DNA of 64,000 bases from Hyaloperonospora brassicae (taxonomy: Eukaryota > Oomycota > Peronosporomycetes > Peronosporales > Peronosporaceae), in contig CANTFL010001451.1 of assembly GCA_947650285.1 (NCBI GenBank), positions 372,001-436,000 on the forward strand, read 5' to 3'. Made by a program: the position numbers and the translations under genes. Under the pieces are notes generated by a model. It searched no databases and was not told the origin of the DNA. It was given only the letters and a program-made list of their open reading frames with translations. Shown here in pieces: positions 40,129 to 52,463 of this stretch. Numbering within the stretch: position 1 is the first letter of the stretch; each line of letters starts with the position of its first letter.

Positions 40129-43100
40129 ATGATCCTACAGTACTCCATAGGTGGCTTTTTCACGCCATATCACAATTCTGACAAATTTCCATCGTGTTGC
40201 CAGCCGATATTGGGTTTTACTTACAGCACCACACCACAACGGTCCATGCGTCCGGCCTTCGAAAATGTCGTCCCAATTCCGAAGACTTATGTACTGACTC
40301 AAATCGATAAGTACTACTTGCCTTAGTCAGTGAAAATAATCGAAGTGATCACAACGATAAAAGGACTTATTCGGCAACCAGCGGGGGACATGATGGGCTC
40401 GATAATGTTTCTTAAATGATAATGATGCGATTTTAGCGACGGTGGTGGCCTTCATTGGGGACGAATTACTGCAAGGAAAAGACCGCCACCATTTAACAAG
40501 GCTACATCATACCTCTTTGCAAAAAGGAGGAAGCGGTGCTGCAATCGACTACCGACCTGTGTCGTTTGTTCACCAAGATACAAAATATTTGCCAAAGTTA
40601 TGGCAACACATTTACAACGTGTTCTACCCGTAGCGGTTGAAACAATATGCAAAAATTTGTGCAGGGACGCCAGATCATGCAAGCAGCAATGATGATGTTG
40701 GTCGCAGGCTGTACTGTACAAGTCGAACTGGACTTACCAATGCACGAAGTAGTGTCAATTTTCGTAATGATGACGACACGGTAGCTCTAAATTTCAATTT
40801 CATGTTCTTGACATTTTAGGCCGCACTAGTCTTTTGTTATTAATCATGAAAATTTTACATGATTCTTCCACGCTAAATGTCTGATCAATGGGTTTATTTT
40901 GCTCTACCGCTATAGATCACCAAAACCTTTAATTAGGTCTTCCCTCTGGCACCAATATTGCTCATCCTTGCGTCAGAAAGGCTTGCATTAGCTTACATTA
41001 TGGATCGCAAGCTCCAGGTCACCACGCAAGTGGAGGTCGAAATATTTTACGCATTTGTTGATGACTTCGCTGTGTCTCCACAAGCAGTAAAAAGCACGCT
41101 TCTTCGTTATCGTAGCAGCTTTAAGCGGACACCGGGGCTTCCTTTGCAACCGACAAACTATTAGGTCGTCGTTATGAAAAATGGCAGTGTATTTGCTTAA
41201 ATATGAAGGAAGGTGTTGCCTCCATATAAACAACATGTAACCTCGACCATGAAGTGGCTACAGGGGTACTTACAGACACAAATTAGCGCTACCCGAAGTC
41301 GAAATACACGGCGTATACTAGCAACGGCTATTCGAGTGTAAAAATGAGTATATTTAGGAGTCGCAATCTATGATTTCATAATGGTCCCCGAGATACCTGT
41401 TATGGCGGCGGTCTTCGACATATAAAAAAGGGCGAGGATTCTCATAGAAATCCTTAGAAACAAGTTTTGGGGTAGCATGTGGCCTCAACATAACGCAGTC
41501 GACATAAAGTCAGCCCGAGACCAAACTGTACAAACCGCAAGCAGCCGGTGGGGTCAATTTGGTGTCGATTGCAGTAGATGTTCAACCACACCGGGCGAAA
41601 CACGCTCTTCCATGTCTGAATCATAGAGTCGGCCGGTACGACGCGGCGCGTCTATATTATTTTTGTCGAAATGCATCAAGGGGCTGATTCTCTATTTGAT
41701 CACACTGTTGCAATCTCTTTTGTTGCGCAATAAACGGTGCACGATACGTGGTGCGTCGTTGCGGGCTGAGGTTTGTTTGTCTTACGCCGACGGACACCGA
41801 ATAAGATTCCCTTCGGGACTAACATCGTCGACAAATGCCCAGATTATCTCGCAGACCACGTGCTGATATAAAAAGGTACCCGTTTGACGGTATGATTATC
41901 TGCACCATTTTACCTGCGTTTTCTTGCGATAGACCGCTGTGTGAAGAAGACATGGGCCCAAGTACCGGTGAGTAGACAATATATTGCTATCTGATGGTAC
42001 ATTTCATCGGTTGACGCGCACGACATGCTGTCGCATCAGGCTTTGTCTACTAAAAGATCTCTTCATTGAGTGGCCTAGATCGACAACATAATTTTTTACA
42101 TACCCTTGGTCGTGGAGGCAGACAAGCACCATTCTTTTGGAAGCTGAAGCGCTGGGCGTTAGCAATTCTGTCGGAAAGTCTTCCGTTTGCTATAGCTTCA
42201 AAATTTGCGGTTCTTCCCAGTGTCGCTATACTAAAAAAACGGACCATTGACCATCTTACATTAGAAGGCTGATGAAATCAGGTGAAGTACGTGGTTAGCA
42301 GATAAAAACTGTAAGTTTCATCGTTTAAAAGAGCTGAACGAGATTGCCTAGACTTTTGCCGACTAATAATAAGACCCACCTGAGTAAATATACGATGTCG
42401 TTCCGTCCTGTAGGCTTAACGGGCTCATGGCCTTGTTATAGAGATACATCCGTTATTAGGCATCTATCCCTAGGATTAGCCTCTGAACATCGCGCTTTTA
42501 CACTCAATATGGCACATTAAGCGCTAGTTGTAATGAACAGCAAAAGATAAGCTTGGAAGAGCGTGGAAGGTCTTTTCCACAAGCTAAAAAATTCCGCGGG
42601 CCAAGAAGATTGTTACTGCGGCTCGTCACCAAATCTCGGCTTAGCTGAGGAATCACAAAATACATTACCGACGTACCAAGTAACGGTCTTGTGTCGTCTG
42701 GTCCTACAACAGCTCAATCGATTTTTCTGTGGAGGGGAACTCAACAACAGCTGTAGGAACATTTTCGTCTGTAATGGCCACAATGATGCACTTGAACACA
42801 TTTTCTGGACCTGTTCGATGGCACAGGAATTCCTGACAGACTCCTCATGACTAGTACTTCTGACCTCGTGGCTTGTTTCCGACGTGAAGCCGAATGGCTT
42901 AAGCCAATATGCGGATCACTGCATGGCGAGTCTACTGATTCCTTCATTTCGGATACCACTGCAAAGACTGTAGCGCGTGTTTGGCGATACTCTGGAGTCG
43001 CGTATTGTTCAGTGAAAGCGCATCTGGTGGATATTGTGCTCTGATTGTACTACGCATATAGAGGTACAGCGCAATAGAGTCGTTAGTAAGCAGGAACAAA

Positions 43101-43216
43101 TTTCGCTCGAGGGCAGGGTCCAAGACCTTCGATTTAATAGCCTGCCTTCAATCACGAGCGGTATCGACAAGAGATCGGCGAAAGCTGTATACTGTACTGG
43201 GCCACCCGTTACATAA
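40129..43216 (+). pseudogene. LINE (non-LTR retrotransposon) reverse transcriptase relic
   Basis: Successive plus-strand frames carry the landmarks of a LINE ORF2 in the right order. These are KGGSGAAIDYRPVSF (40523-40566), FVQGRQ just after 40640, and a palm motif C of the F-x-D-D type in AFVDDFAVS near 41054-41080. PQAAGGVNLVSIAVDV follows near 41540. The C-terminal Cys/His segment includes CNGHNDALEHIFWTC near 42770-42820, and a basic tail reads HIEVQRNRVVS near 43060. Many frameshifts and stops separate the pieces, and palm motif A, which carries the first catalytic Asp, was not found. The element is dead. The 5' half (endonuclease, ORF1) and both ends are not identified. It belongs to a clade abundant in oomycetes, but I cannot assign the subfamily. 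Confidence 0.8.
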
Positions 43217-46200
43217 GTAGTCTCGATTAAGTTTACATATCACTTAAGTAGGAGAGATACATCCGAATTAGCGGATGTAGCACGTCGAATATTTTAGCTG
43301 AATTAATGGGGTCAGACCCTTTAGTAGCGTGGAAAATATCGACACATAGATCGAGTGGTTTTTATGAGTTCAAGGGAAACAATTGTATTGAGGATCTAAA
43401 ACACAAAATAATAAACAGAGTTAAATCTACCTAATACCTGATACTTGTGCTTGAGGCTTCCCCAAGCGCACGTGTGAGCCGAATACGATTTATTCTAGCC
43501 CCGCTACACATACAAGGCTGCAAGGTATCATTCTCTGGTATTTCAGCAATATCCTCGACGTGAAGAGATACGTAAAGCTACCGAGCCATTCGACAACTGC
43601 GTTGCTGATTTGGCTTTTTATAAATCTATAAGTTTTGTACACATAAAAACATATAATAGACGGTCTACACATCTCCTCCTCCTAAGTTGATTACATTCCC
43701 TACATTATTTGTATGACACCAACTTTCATGCGATATTTTAAAAAACACTGATAACACTTACAAAGTGTGTCCGTCAGGACTACAAGTTAGTTGAGAAGAA
43801 CTGTAGCTTTTCTTTTTTTTTCTTTTATGACTTTTATGTGTTGACCACTATATAATGGCTCTCATAACGCTATGCTGGTGAGACCTACGCAGAAATGAAG
43901 AAATGGCACTCGACATACCATATAATTTTGTGCATGATGCTGTAAACATTGTTCTCTTCAAACCCTCACATCCACCAAAAGTAAACACACGCCGTGGTAT
44001 TTAGCGAGCGGATAAAGAGATGGCGTGACGTCTCGATATTTTCGTCAAGCCAAGATCAAACAGGCACGTCACGTTGGTTGACGTAGATACGATACGTATA
44101 AGTGGATCCATTTGAAACACATTGGCTTCATACAGATGGTGTCGACTGCAATCAACAAGTCGTTGAATTTATTAAAATTTTACAAGACCTTTTGTTGATA
44201 CGTGGGCTCGATGGTGTGGCCCACATGGCTAGCCAAAATTGCAGTTGGTAGCGCAATAGGATCCTGAAGATCTTGTTGTTCTCTCTTTCGTATAGACAGA
44301 CATAAAAACGTCAATTAGAAATAAAACAGGTAATTTTTCCTATTCCACCTTGTACGTCTAAATTCAATATTTTACTAGTGATATTAGCTAGTCAGCTGCG
44401 TCAACACTGACGTCCGCAATATCAAACGGGAAACGCGTTAAGGTAGAGTCCGACGCATACTTCTTTTGCATAGGTGATTACACAACTGTAGCGCACTTGC
44501 AACTGAGCCGCCCCTCTTGTCAACGTAATTCCAGACTCTCAACTTTGTCGTGGATGACATTTCACAAACAGCTCCAATATCTTGTAAATGATTTCGTGCT
44601 TAATTTGCAGCAAATTTACGTCACGTGCGCTTCTCATGCACTTGGATTGTACATGATAGTGAGGACAATATGACATCTTAAGCACATGATATGGATTTTT
44701 ACGCAGTATTGTTGATAATAACATCGTGCGTAAAAATTGAGGCTTCACGATGCGACGAGAGGTCCTATCAAATGTGGCGAGGTATCGCGCACTCGTCGAA
44801 TCTTATAATCTCAGTCAGCATGAATGGCACCAAAGTATTACTTTCGTTCTGTGTTATCTAGTTCAATGTCCATCTTGACCATATTGTATAGATTCTTCCT
44901 CGCGAGACTGATCTTCAATGTCCATCTTGTTAATTTTGTATAGTCTCTTTCTCGCGAGGCTGATCTTCAGCGCACGCAGAAAAGCTCAGGTAGTTGCAGT
45001 AACGAAGCTGAAACTTGTTTTATTACGCCAGCAAGTACCGCTTTATTCGTAAGTATTCTTGTGCTTTCAGTCGGCGCGGATAGCTTAGTCAACTTGTGTT
45101 TTGTTTTAACTGGTGACGCACGCGATCGTTTTTACTAGTCAGGCAAGTGTAAAACCGCCATTTTACGACACTGGTTAACCGTTCACGAAACACTGCCACC
45201 GTATCGCATTTAAGCACGCCTTCTCAGAAGATATATTCGTGTGGCTTTTTCACTTATCGATGTACGTACGTTGTCGGAAACCAGCGACAAAATCGACCGG
45301 AATGACATCGTGTGAGATTAGGAAGTTAACCGTGCTGCGTGAAGTCCCAGATGCTGATTACAATGACCGAAATTACATAGCTCATGCGATATAGCACTTA
45401 TTTTGCGAACAAATTTTGCTTCGAAATGACGGCTTCGCAGCACCCGTTTTATACATGACGCCTGGTGTCAGGTCTCCATCATTGAGCTTAGATATCTTCA
45501 ATCACATACGTGTTAGCTAGCGACAATACTGAACATCGTCGATGCGGATTTTCCGTTAAAAAGGCTGCATTTATCCAGTTTCGTCACCGCGCTCAACTTC
45601 AGATTCTACTCAGCAGATATCCATGGTCAAAATTCACATTTTACAAGCTCTCGACACTGCCGAAGGAGAAGACGTCCTGACTGGTCCGAGTCTAGATGTG
45701 GTTGCTAACCGAAGTCTAATTTATCATCGAGGTGTGGTAATATAAGATTTTCATTTTTTGGCATAAACACACCATGAAATTTGATTGTGCTTCACTTCGA
45801 TGTCAATCCTCGGCTATGAGGGTGGTCTGCCGGTATCATTGTTACACTTTGCCAAATCAATAAACAAGGTGTCGAAAGCGTCGTAATGCTGCCGTCGTAG
45901 AGCATGGGTTCTCAGCATCGAAATACCACAAGACATACTCGTCGTAGTCCATTACCTTTAATTAGTGGTAAGCTAGTAAATAGACATCTATTGATGCTCG
46001 TTATTACCCATCGTAGCAGCTGTCATTCGTAGAGAAGACTACGACTTCAAACTCGTACTCGTAGCGTCGATCGGTTATGGCTTCTCTTCGGGCCAATTTC
46101 GGTCAAGCATTTCAAATCCTAGCATCACTTTTTCAAGTCTGAATACACTGCTTTGTTTTGATTTTCTTCTTCTACTTACAGTTTTTGTAGCACGCGATCA

Positions 46201-46363
46201 AGACTTGTCAGTTTGGCAAGCGCGTATTCTGACCTCGGTATGGCGCTAGATTCGTATGAGCCACTTCGCGGCTATAGCACACCACGATTTTGGGATTATT
46301 AGATGGATGTGCATGAGCTGTAGTGCAAGTATGCCCTACTTTATTTTGCATCCAGAAATGGTG
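43217..46363. other. Gene-free DNA between LINE and Gypsy elements
   Basis: Frames are at most about 70 codons, with no recognised product. One 52-bp tandem duplication is listed separately. A pyrimidine tract lies at about 43808-43826. A solo LTR could be hidden around 44.85-45.2 kb, but no partner or clean ends were found. Confidence 0.5.
44862..44965 (+). repeat. 52-bp tandem duplication
   Basis: Two adjacent 52-bp copies begin at 44862 and 44914 with TTCAATGTCCATCTTG. Both contain TTTCTCGCGAG or TTCCTCGCGAG and end in CTGATC. About eight positions differ between the copies. A third start (TTCAG) at 44966 breaks off at once. Confidence 0.75.
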
Positions 46364-46828
46364 TGTAGCAGAGCTGCACATCTCCTTAGGTCAGAGGTAG
46401 AATTTAACGCTCAAAGATTAACTTAGTTCAAAGAACTCGACTCCAAAAATTAATAAAACCAGAGAGATTACGGTCCTTCTTCCACGGTACCAAACGATGC
46501 AAAGAAGTACAGCACAGAGTGCTCAAGCGTAGATGCCCTGACGAGGCGTTTGCTAGACTATTCACGATTTCAAGACGCCTTAGGAAGACACGCGTCTTAC
46601 GAGGATCAAAAGGGGAGCTGAACTTTATTCTGTTTATTTAAAAGACCACTTCATACTACCGTACTTAATCGAGACACTAATGTTCTAGTTAATGACTCTT
46701 CTATGGTCTCGTGTTTTTGGTGACTGACACACGACAGCACCCAACAACTGATATGATGTTCGAGTATCATCTTCTGCAAGACTTCGTCCCTGGTGTAAAC
46801 CACTCACATGTTTTGTAATCTCGTTACA
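46364..46828 (-). repeat. 3' LTR of Gypsy element (left copy)
   Basis: It begins TGTAGCAGAGCTGCACATC and ends TCGTTACA on the plus strand. It is collinear with 53546-54009, and differences concentrate in the last 20 bp. Confidence 0.95.
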
Positions 46829-46936
46829 ACATCCCACGCTATACGGACGATACCTAAAAAATTGAATTGAAATCTTTCTTAAAGAGGACGGAGGGTGTGC
46901 GTTTTAAACTCATGGTAGCTCAAAAGACTTAACACC

Positions 46937-47469
46937 ATGGCACCGGCAACCCAAGAGTCTCCGACTCTTTCGTATATTTCAAACTATATGAGGAGGTGGG
47001 CTATGGTTGCGGTACCAGAGTCCATGGTAAAAAACGAATGAATTTTAACACATCTTTGCCTGTGAACGACCTCTTTCTGCACTTAAATCGTTTGTCAAAC
47101 GTGGTGAAACCAACGCGCCAGCGTTGCATCATCATGCAACAGATGCTGGGCAAGCCATCATCACCAACCCGCAAAACAAGCAACTCAAGCTGATTCTTCA
47201 GCCAAAGGAGAGTGCTGTTTGTCACTCCCATAACAAAAGGGCTCTTCAAAGCCGTAGCGTCTGTTTTAACAACACCTGACGAAGAGGAACGTCTCCGTGA
47301 AACGGTGGGCCGTAATTTGTCGACATGGGCCATGGGTCCAGAGGATACATCGCTCGCGTACATTGCCTTCCTCCAGGCACTGCACGATAGGTATCTCGAA
47401 CTCTTTTTGACCACACAAGGTCAATATAAGGAGTACTTCGAAAGCAAAGCTTGTGGTATACGATTTTGA
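46937..47469 (+). pseudogene. Antisense ORF relic inside Gypsy element, between chromodomain and 3' LTR
   Basis: On the strand opposite to gag-pol, an ATG in the favourable context CACCATGGC (46937) starts a protein-like frame (MAPATQESPTLSYISNYM). After two frame changes this continues through 47049-47208 (contains ALKSFVKRGETNA and NKQLKLILQPKE). It then runs through 47209-47469 (contains VTPITKGLFKAVASV and TTPDEEERLRETVG) to a TGA. In total about 175 codons read like one protein with two frameshifts. I do not recognise it. Additional antisense reading frames at this position are known from some plant Gypsy elements. It may instead be a captured host gene piece. Confidence 0.55.
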
Positions 47470-47840
47470 CAGATTAAGGGCGTGCCCATGATGGTGTTCG
47501 CTGGTAAATACCTGAAGAGGAAGACAACCAATTCATTCGCTGAATGTATCGCAAACCCCACCAAGGCCGTATGATGGCCCTAGGATCAAGTGCCGATGTG
47601 GCAACTGTTTGTCGTAAACGAAAGATTCTGTGCAAATACGCCAAGGTCAAGGCCAGGAGCCGTTTGCGTAATCGCTCACGCTTAACTTCTGATAAGCCGA
47701 TAGCCACGGTCATATAGTGCGTAGCAACTCGCTTCCTCCCACCACAATTGGTGAGAAGCGTTTTCAATCGCAGGACGACCCTTGCCGCGATGCTACAAAA
47801 CATCCACGGCGTATGGGAAACCCTATATAAGGGGTATCTC

Positions 47841-47960
47841 ATTCTCCCATGAGTTTTCCGAATCGGGATACCCACGCCACTTCATCAGATACTGATATTG
47901 ACCATGACGTCGACGTCGTTTCAAGAGGCTCTTAATATGGAACTGGTGTTTTCCTTGCTC
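47841..47960 (-). pseudogene. Chromodomain at the C-terminus of Gypsy pol
   Basis: The frame from 47960 downward reads HIKSLLKRRRRHGQYQY followed by LMKWRGYPDSENSWE, with the aromatic and Trp residues expected of a chromodomain that binds methylated histone tails. It is followed by ENEIPLI, a stop, and GFPYAVDVL. This domain is thought to steer chromovirus integration into heterochromatin. Confidence 0.88.
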
Positions 47961-48599
47961 ATCGATCAGCGCCGGTGGTGGTCGGAGTACCAAAAGAGAA
48001 TCATGAGAAGCTGCATGGGGATCAATGTATCACCGAGACCTGGGTCGGTCCTAGAGTAAGCTTGACGCGACGCGATCTCTCGGTAAGGCGTTAGATTATA
48101 GTCTGGGCCGGATGGAGGCCCATCTTGGAATCCTTATTTGGATTCAGCAGCCGATGAAAAGGTCAAATGCCGCGGCTTAAGCGCCTATAAGTATACTTGA
48201 GACGGATCATGGTACGACTTGAGAATACAACGTAGACAACATGGTGTGTGCACAGTTTGGGCGGAAAGTTAATCGTATATGCAAGTCCCTTCTTAGTGAA
48301 GACCGTATATAATTTTAATGAAGCGCGGACACAACTTTGTCTTGAATATAGCGGACTCTGCATTCTTAAGCAGGTTTTTCCGATTGATTAATATCTAGTA
48401 TTCGACATCATAAAGCTTGATACAACATTTGCCTTTATCATCAACTTAATGTTTCTGTTTATCTTGGCCATCTACCAGTACGTCACACACATGTCGAAAT
48501 ACATCTAATCGCGTTGCGAAAACTTACTTTCCTGTTTGTGAACATTATCAAGGTTAACATCAGCAATCCGATTGGCCGTCTCCCCCCCACCAGTCCCTT

Positions 48600-49110
48600 A
48601 ACAACGTAGTGGTAGCAAAAAAGGAACACGAGGGTGTGTGAGGTCATTCCTGTAGAACAGAGTAAATCCTAAAGAGGTATGATTATCAGTGTTAAACGCA
48701 AACTCAACGACAGGGAGCATCGAACTTCAACGCTTCGGCGTATTTGCGCAAAAAATGCGTAATATATCACCGATAATGCTATTCATTCACTCGGTTTGAC
48801 TATCGTCCTTAGATTGATCTGCTGGGGAAATGTCAATCGCGTGCTTACCACCTTGTAGACGGACTTCCAGAAATTCACAGTGAAGCAAGAATTCTAATCA
48901 ACACGATAACCACCGGCACACAGTGTTGTCGAAACACTCGATGTATATACAGAGTAGCTGTACCTTCACCATCATGGTGTCTGGCACAGCTGCCAGGTGA
49001 GCCGTTTTGATCAATAGATCAACAAAGATCATAATATTCGTACTGTTATACGAATCTGTCGGTCAACCGAACATGAAATCCATACTGATAGACTCCCAAC
49101 ACCCCTTGAG
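48600..49110 (-). pseudogene. Integrase core of Gypsy element, broken
   Basis: The minus strand gives WESISMDFMFG (first catalytic Asp kept), then IMIFVDLLIKTAHLAAVPDT. Further on come DDSQTE with a stop directly after the Glu, GDILRIFC, and MLPVVEFAFNTDNHTSLGF. The second catalytic Asp position, normally in an SDRD segment, reads LIRIL and is lost. At least four stops or frameshifts interrupt the domain. Confidence 0.88.
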
Positions 49111-49477
49111 TACAGACAAGCTAACTAACGGCGCCACCATTTGATCTGAGGGTACAACACGTTTAGACGTTTTGCAGGTACGCACGTATGTGCTTACCCA
49201 TTTGTAAAGTTTGGGCCATCAATAAGTGTAGCTCACCGAGCCATCGATCTTCTTACGACCGAGATGACCACTCAACACAGTATCGTGTGCGTCATAGAGA
49301 ATCCGATACTTCAACTCCTCCTTATAAGGTACAACGATACGAGGAGTACTCTCACATTCGCGCTGTAGCACAACAGGCCTTGATTGGTGTAATATCGATG
49401 TAATATCGCGCGCAATCGTGACGACGAATCTATTTCTAATTCCTTTAGCTCTTCGCTTCCGAAATCAAGTATCAGAG

Positions 49478-51138
49478 CTACACAGCTTCATCTATGGCGT
49501 ATGCCGTACGGAGAATGTCAGTAATTGACGACGACAGAGTCGTAACATGACCAAGCTCATGTCCAGGCCTGAGCGATAGCTCATAGTCTACAAGTTTTGC
49601 TTGCCTGGTGTGTACTTTACCTAAAATTTGTACTCGGCAAAGAACGAAAGCCAACGAGTCATTCTTTGAGATAGATGGGGAGACTGTGTGGCAGTGCGTA
49701 GCGACGCATGATCGACATTCATCACAAAGGCTTGGAGCCAAGCAGATGGATTCTATCATTTGACGAGAGAATAATTCATTGCAAGAAGCCTTTTGCCATA
49801 AGCTTTATTTTTGATCTCTGCAGTTTTCATCTGGCGAGACTCATACGCGACCACACGCTCCCGACCGCCCGGATCATCTTGTAATAATGCGCATCCAGTG
49901 GCAAAGTCAGAAGCGTCCCAGATGACACTGAAGGGTCTAACAGGATATGGCAGAGCCAAGAGCGAGGCCTTAGATAGAATCTCCTTGGTAGCTTCAAAAG
50001 CATCGTATATTATACAAGTCCAGCACTATTCCATATTCTTATTAAAGAGGTTGGACATTGGCCGAGTCATGTCTGCATAGTTCTGACTATACTTGTGCAA
50101 GTAATTGGCGAAGCCGAGCCATGTGCTTAACTCCTTTTAGTTCTTAAGAAATGGCCCATCGATTTTGGATTTGACGTCAGCGGTGTCCGCTCGTAAGCCT
50201 TTCCAATCAATGTAGCATCCAAGAAAAGAATATTTTAGTGCCAAAGAGGCAGTTAGATCTGTTTGCATACAGCTCAATCGTGCGCATACACCCATGCACT
50301 AATCGAAAAGGAACATTGTCTATGTCAGCCCGACCATTCGATGCACGACTATGGAAAAATAAATTCATCAAGTACGTCTGCAAATAGCCTCGATGAGGTC
50401 TGAACATTTGCTTCACGATACGATTGAATGTATCCACGTCACCGGACAGGCGTTGAGGTAGGACAAGTCAATCCCAAAGCATGCCAATTGGGGTGCTGAC
50501 CGCAGTTACTGGGATTTCGCGTGCTCTCATGAGCAATTGGTAATTACCATCGACAAGTTAGAGTTGGTTGGTTTGGTGAAGTATGTTCGGGTAAGCGAAC
50601 GGCCCAATATATCCGGTATATTCCGACCATGGTTTTTGAGAGGTTGTGGCAGGTTTTTTAGCTACTGTGGAAATCATACTGCGATTGTCACCCTCAGGGA
50701 CTATTGCGCACATTGAGGAAATTGAACCGGCATTTATCTTCTTGAGTATTAGCCTACTGCACCACTACAACAGGTAACCACCCCTAGATCGACAAGGTAG
50801 ATTACACTGAAGTTGGTACATCCAATTATGGCGATATTAAGCACATAGTTTCAAGGAATAAGTGTTTGTACCGGTGTGGTGGCAGCATTCATCTTGTTGT
50901 AAGCATGAAAAATGCGCCACTTGCCGTTCGGCTTCTTAACACAAAATGTGGGCGTAAATGGCGGACCTACTCTCCCGGACCATTCCTGCCGCGTGTTTAG
51001 CACGAAAGAAGTCATCAATGCCGTCACACTGTTCTTCTGGCAAAGATCACTGCCGTATAACACATTACTTGGTTCCAGGAACCAGGCCAATCTCATTACG
51101 GACCCTTTTATCAGGAAGTAAAACGGACAGTGGGTCAT
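49478..51138 (-). pseudogene. Reverse transcriptase / RNase H of Gypsy element, broken
   Basis: The fingers region is at 51138-50851 (CVKKPNGKWRIFHAYNKMN). The palm at 50437-50207 has TYLMNLFFHSRA where Gypsy enzymes have the Y/F-x-D-D active site, so both catalytic Asp residues are gone. The connection reads well with two stops at about 50180-49960 (ELSTWLGFANYLHKYSQNYA). RNase H at 49959-49756 has WDASDFATGCALLQ and the ESRQ motif, but RLLAM stands where a Glu is normally found. The tail (49759-49478) contains HVTTLSSSITDILRTAY. Confidence 0.92.
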
Positions 51139-51989
51139 TGCAAGCCATGTCCAAAATTCCTTAAAATAAAGGGTAGAAGGGATCCAATGGATTGTTAACG
51201 ATCACAGATCCACGCCTGGCACCGAGTTTCATCTTTGTGTCCTCAAGAACAGAGTCATCCATGAGTGATGAAGAGTTCAACTCGAGGTCTAATCGAATGA
51301 TTATAAGATCAGATAAGCCGCCTGCGTTTGAGGATTGACCAAACTCTACACCAGACATTTTGTCTAGCTTAAGCAGAGCATCGAAAGAGTAGAAATCCTC
51401 AATGCTGATACTGTCATTTACCTGACCAGTCTTTCCATTGACGAGTGTATATAGTTTATCACTACTATTATCACTATGCGATGACAAGGACGCTTTGCGA
51501 TTCGATGTTTCTGTCTGACGTTTTCGACGTCTCGTTGACGAGACCTTACACCTGATAGAGGTAGGGACAGGGGTTTCCTTGGTGTATCGGTAACCATAAC
51601 GTGCTCTATACGGAGCTGATGTCTCGATCGACATATAGTGAGGTGTTTTTTTACTCGAATACGTCCCTCAGTTAATATATATGTGCTACTTCAAGCACAT
51701 CATGCGAGCTCTGCTCGAGATGTATATTCCCTAGGACGTTTATACTTGCAACATTTATTGATCCACTATCCAAATGAGCATCATTGAACAAAATAGGTGA
51801 CGCGTTACCATTCGTCAATGCGTCTTGCTCGGAACTTACGTCATTGGCATATTTGGGGTCAAGTAACGCTGACAAATTTCCATCACACTAGTCAATTCAG
51901 ACGGTGGCTCGCGCTAATATCGCTTATGTTTCTTATCAGAGGTGGGTTCATAACTCTCTTTATCCCGCTAGGAATCGTACGCGTTCCGC

Positions 51990-52300
51990 CTAAGGTCTAA
52001 GGCATCCAATCAGTCCATGGCACATGGCGTTCCACCAGGCCATTCCCAAAATGAGATCGTTAGTCGTGTCTAAGTCAAGGAATAAGCAGCGTTCCACGCT
52101 ACTAAAATCCAAGAGCTTTGCGCCTAGATTGATGACAATCGTTGGCAACGTGATACACGTTCCTTTCGCCGGAAAAATGGTGATATTTTCACTATCTTGC
52201 GCTTTCATCTCCTAAGCATTCGGCTGACTCTCTTTCAGGGAACGACGACGAGCATAGTTGCTTGGTGCTTCGGAATCGATAAGAATCGTCTTATGCTTAG
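51990..52300 (-). pseudogene. Aspartic protease of Gypsy element, active site mutated
   Basis: The minus strand reads KTILIDSEAPSNYARRR, where the retroviral-type active site D-S/T-G-A has become D-S-E-A. A stop precedes the next segment, which contains LFLDLDTTNDLILGMAWW, the conserved ILGM-W element at the end of the domain. The enzyme would not be functional. Confidence 0.85.
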
Positions 52301-52463
52301 CAAACTCGTCAAATGTTGCTTCAGGTACAATTAATCCCGACTTGCATACATAGTCCGTTTATAGAGCACAGAGCTCTGAGAGGCTTGGCCCTGTTTACCT
52401 CCATGAGGTACTACAGAACTCAGTAAATACCTAGTAGGTCACCCTCCCCCAACCACTGGAAGT

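Noticed and set aside
47001..47414. Minus-strand frame of 137 codons within the Gypsy element
   Set aside because: The opposite strand reads much more like protein over the same interval, so this is treated as its shadow.
47474..47875. Minus-strand frame of 133 codons downstream of the chromodomain
   Set aside because: The chromodomain continues in a different frame over the right end, and this frame has no recognised motif and is Arg-rich in a way typical of shadows.
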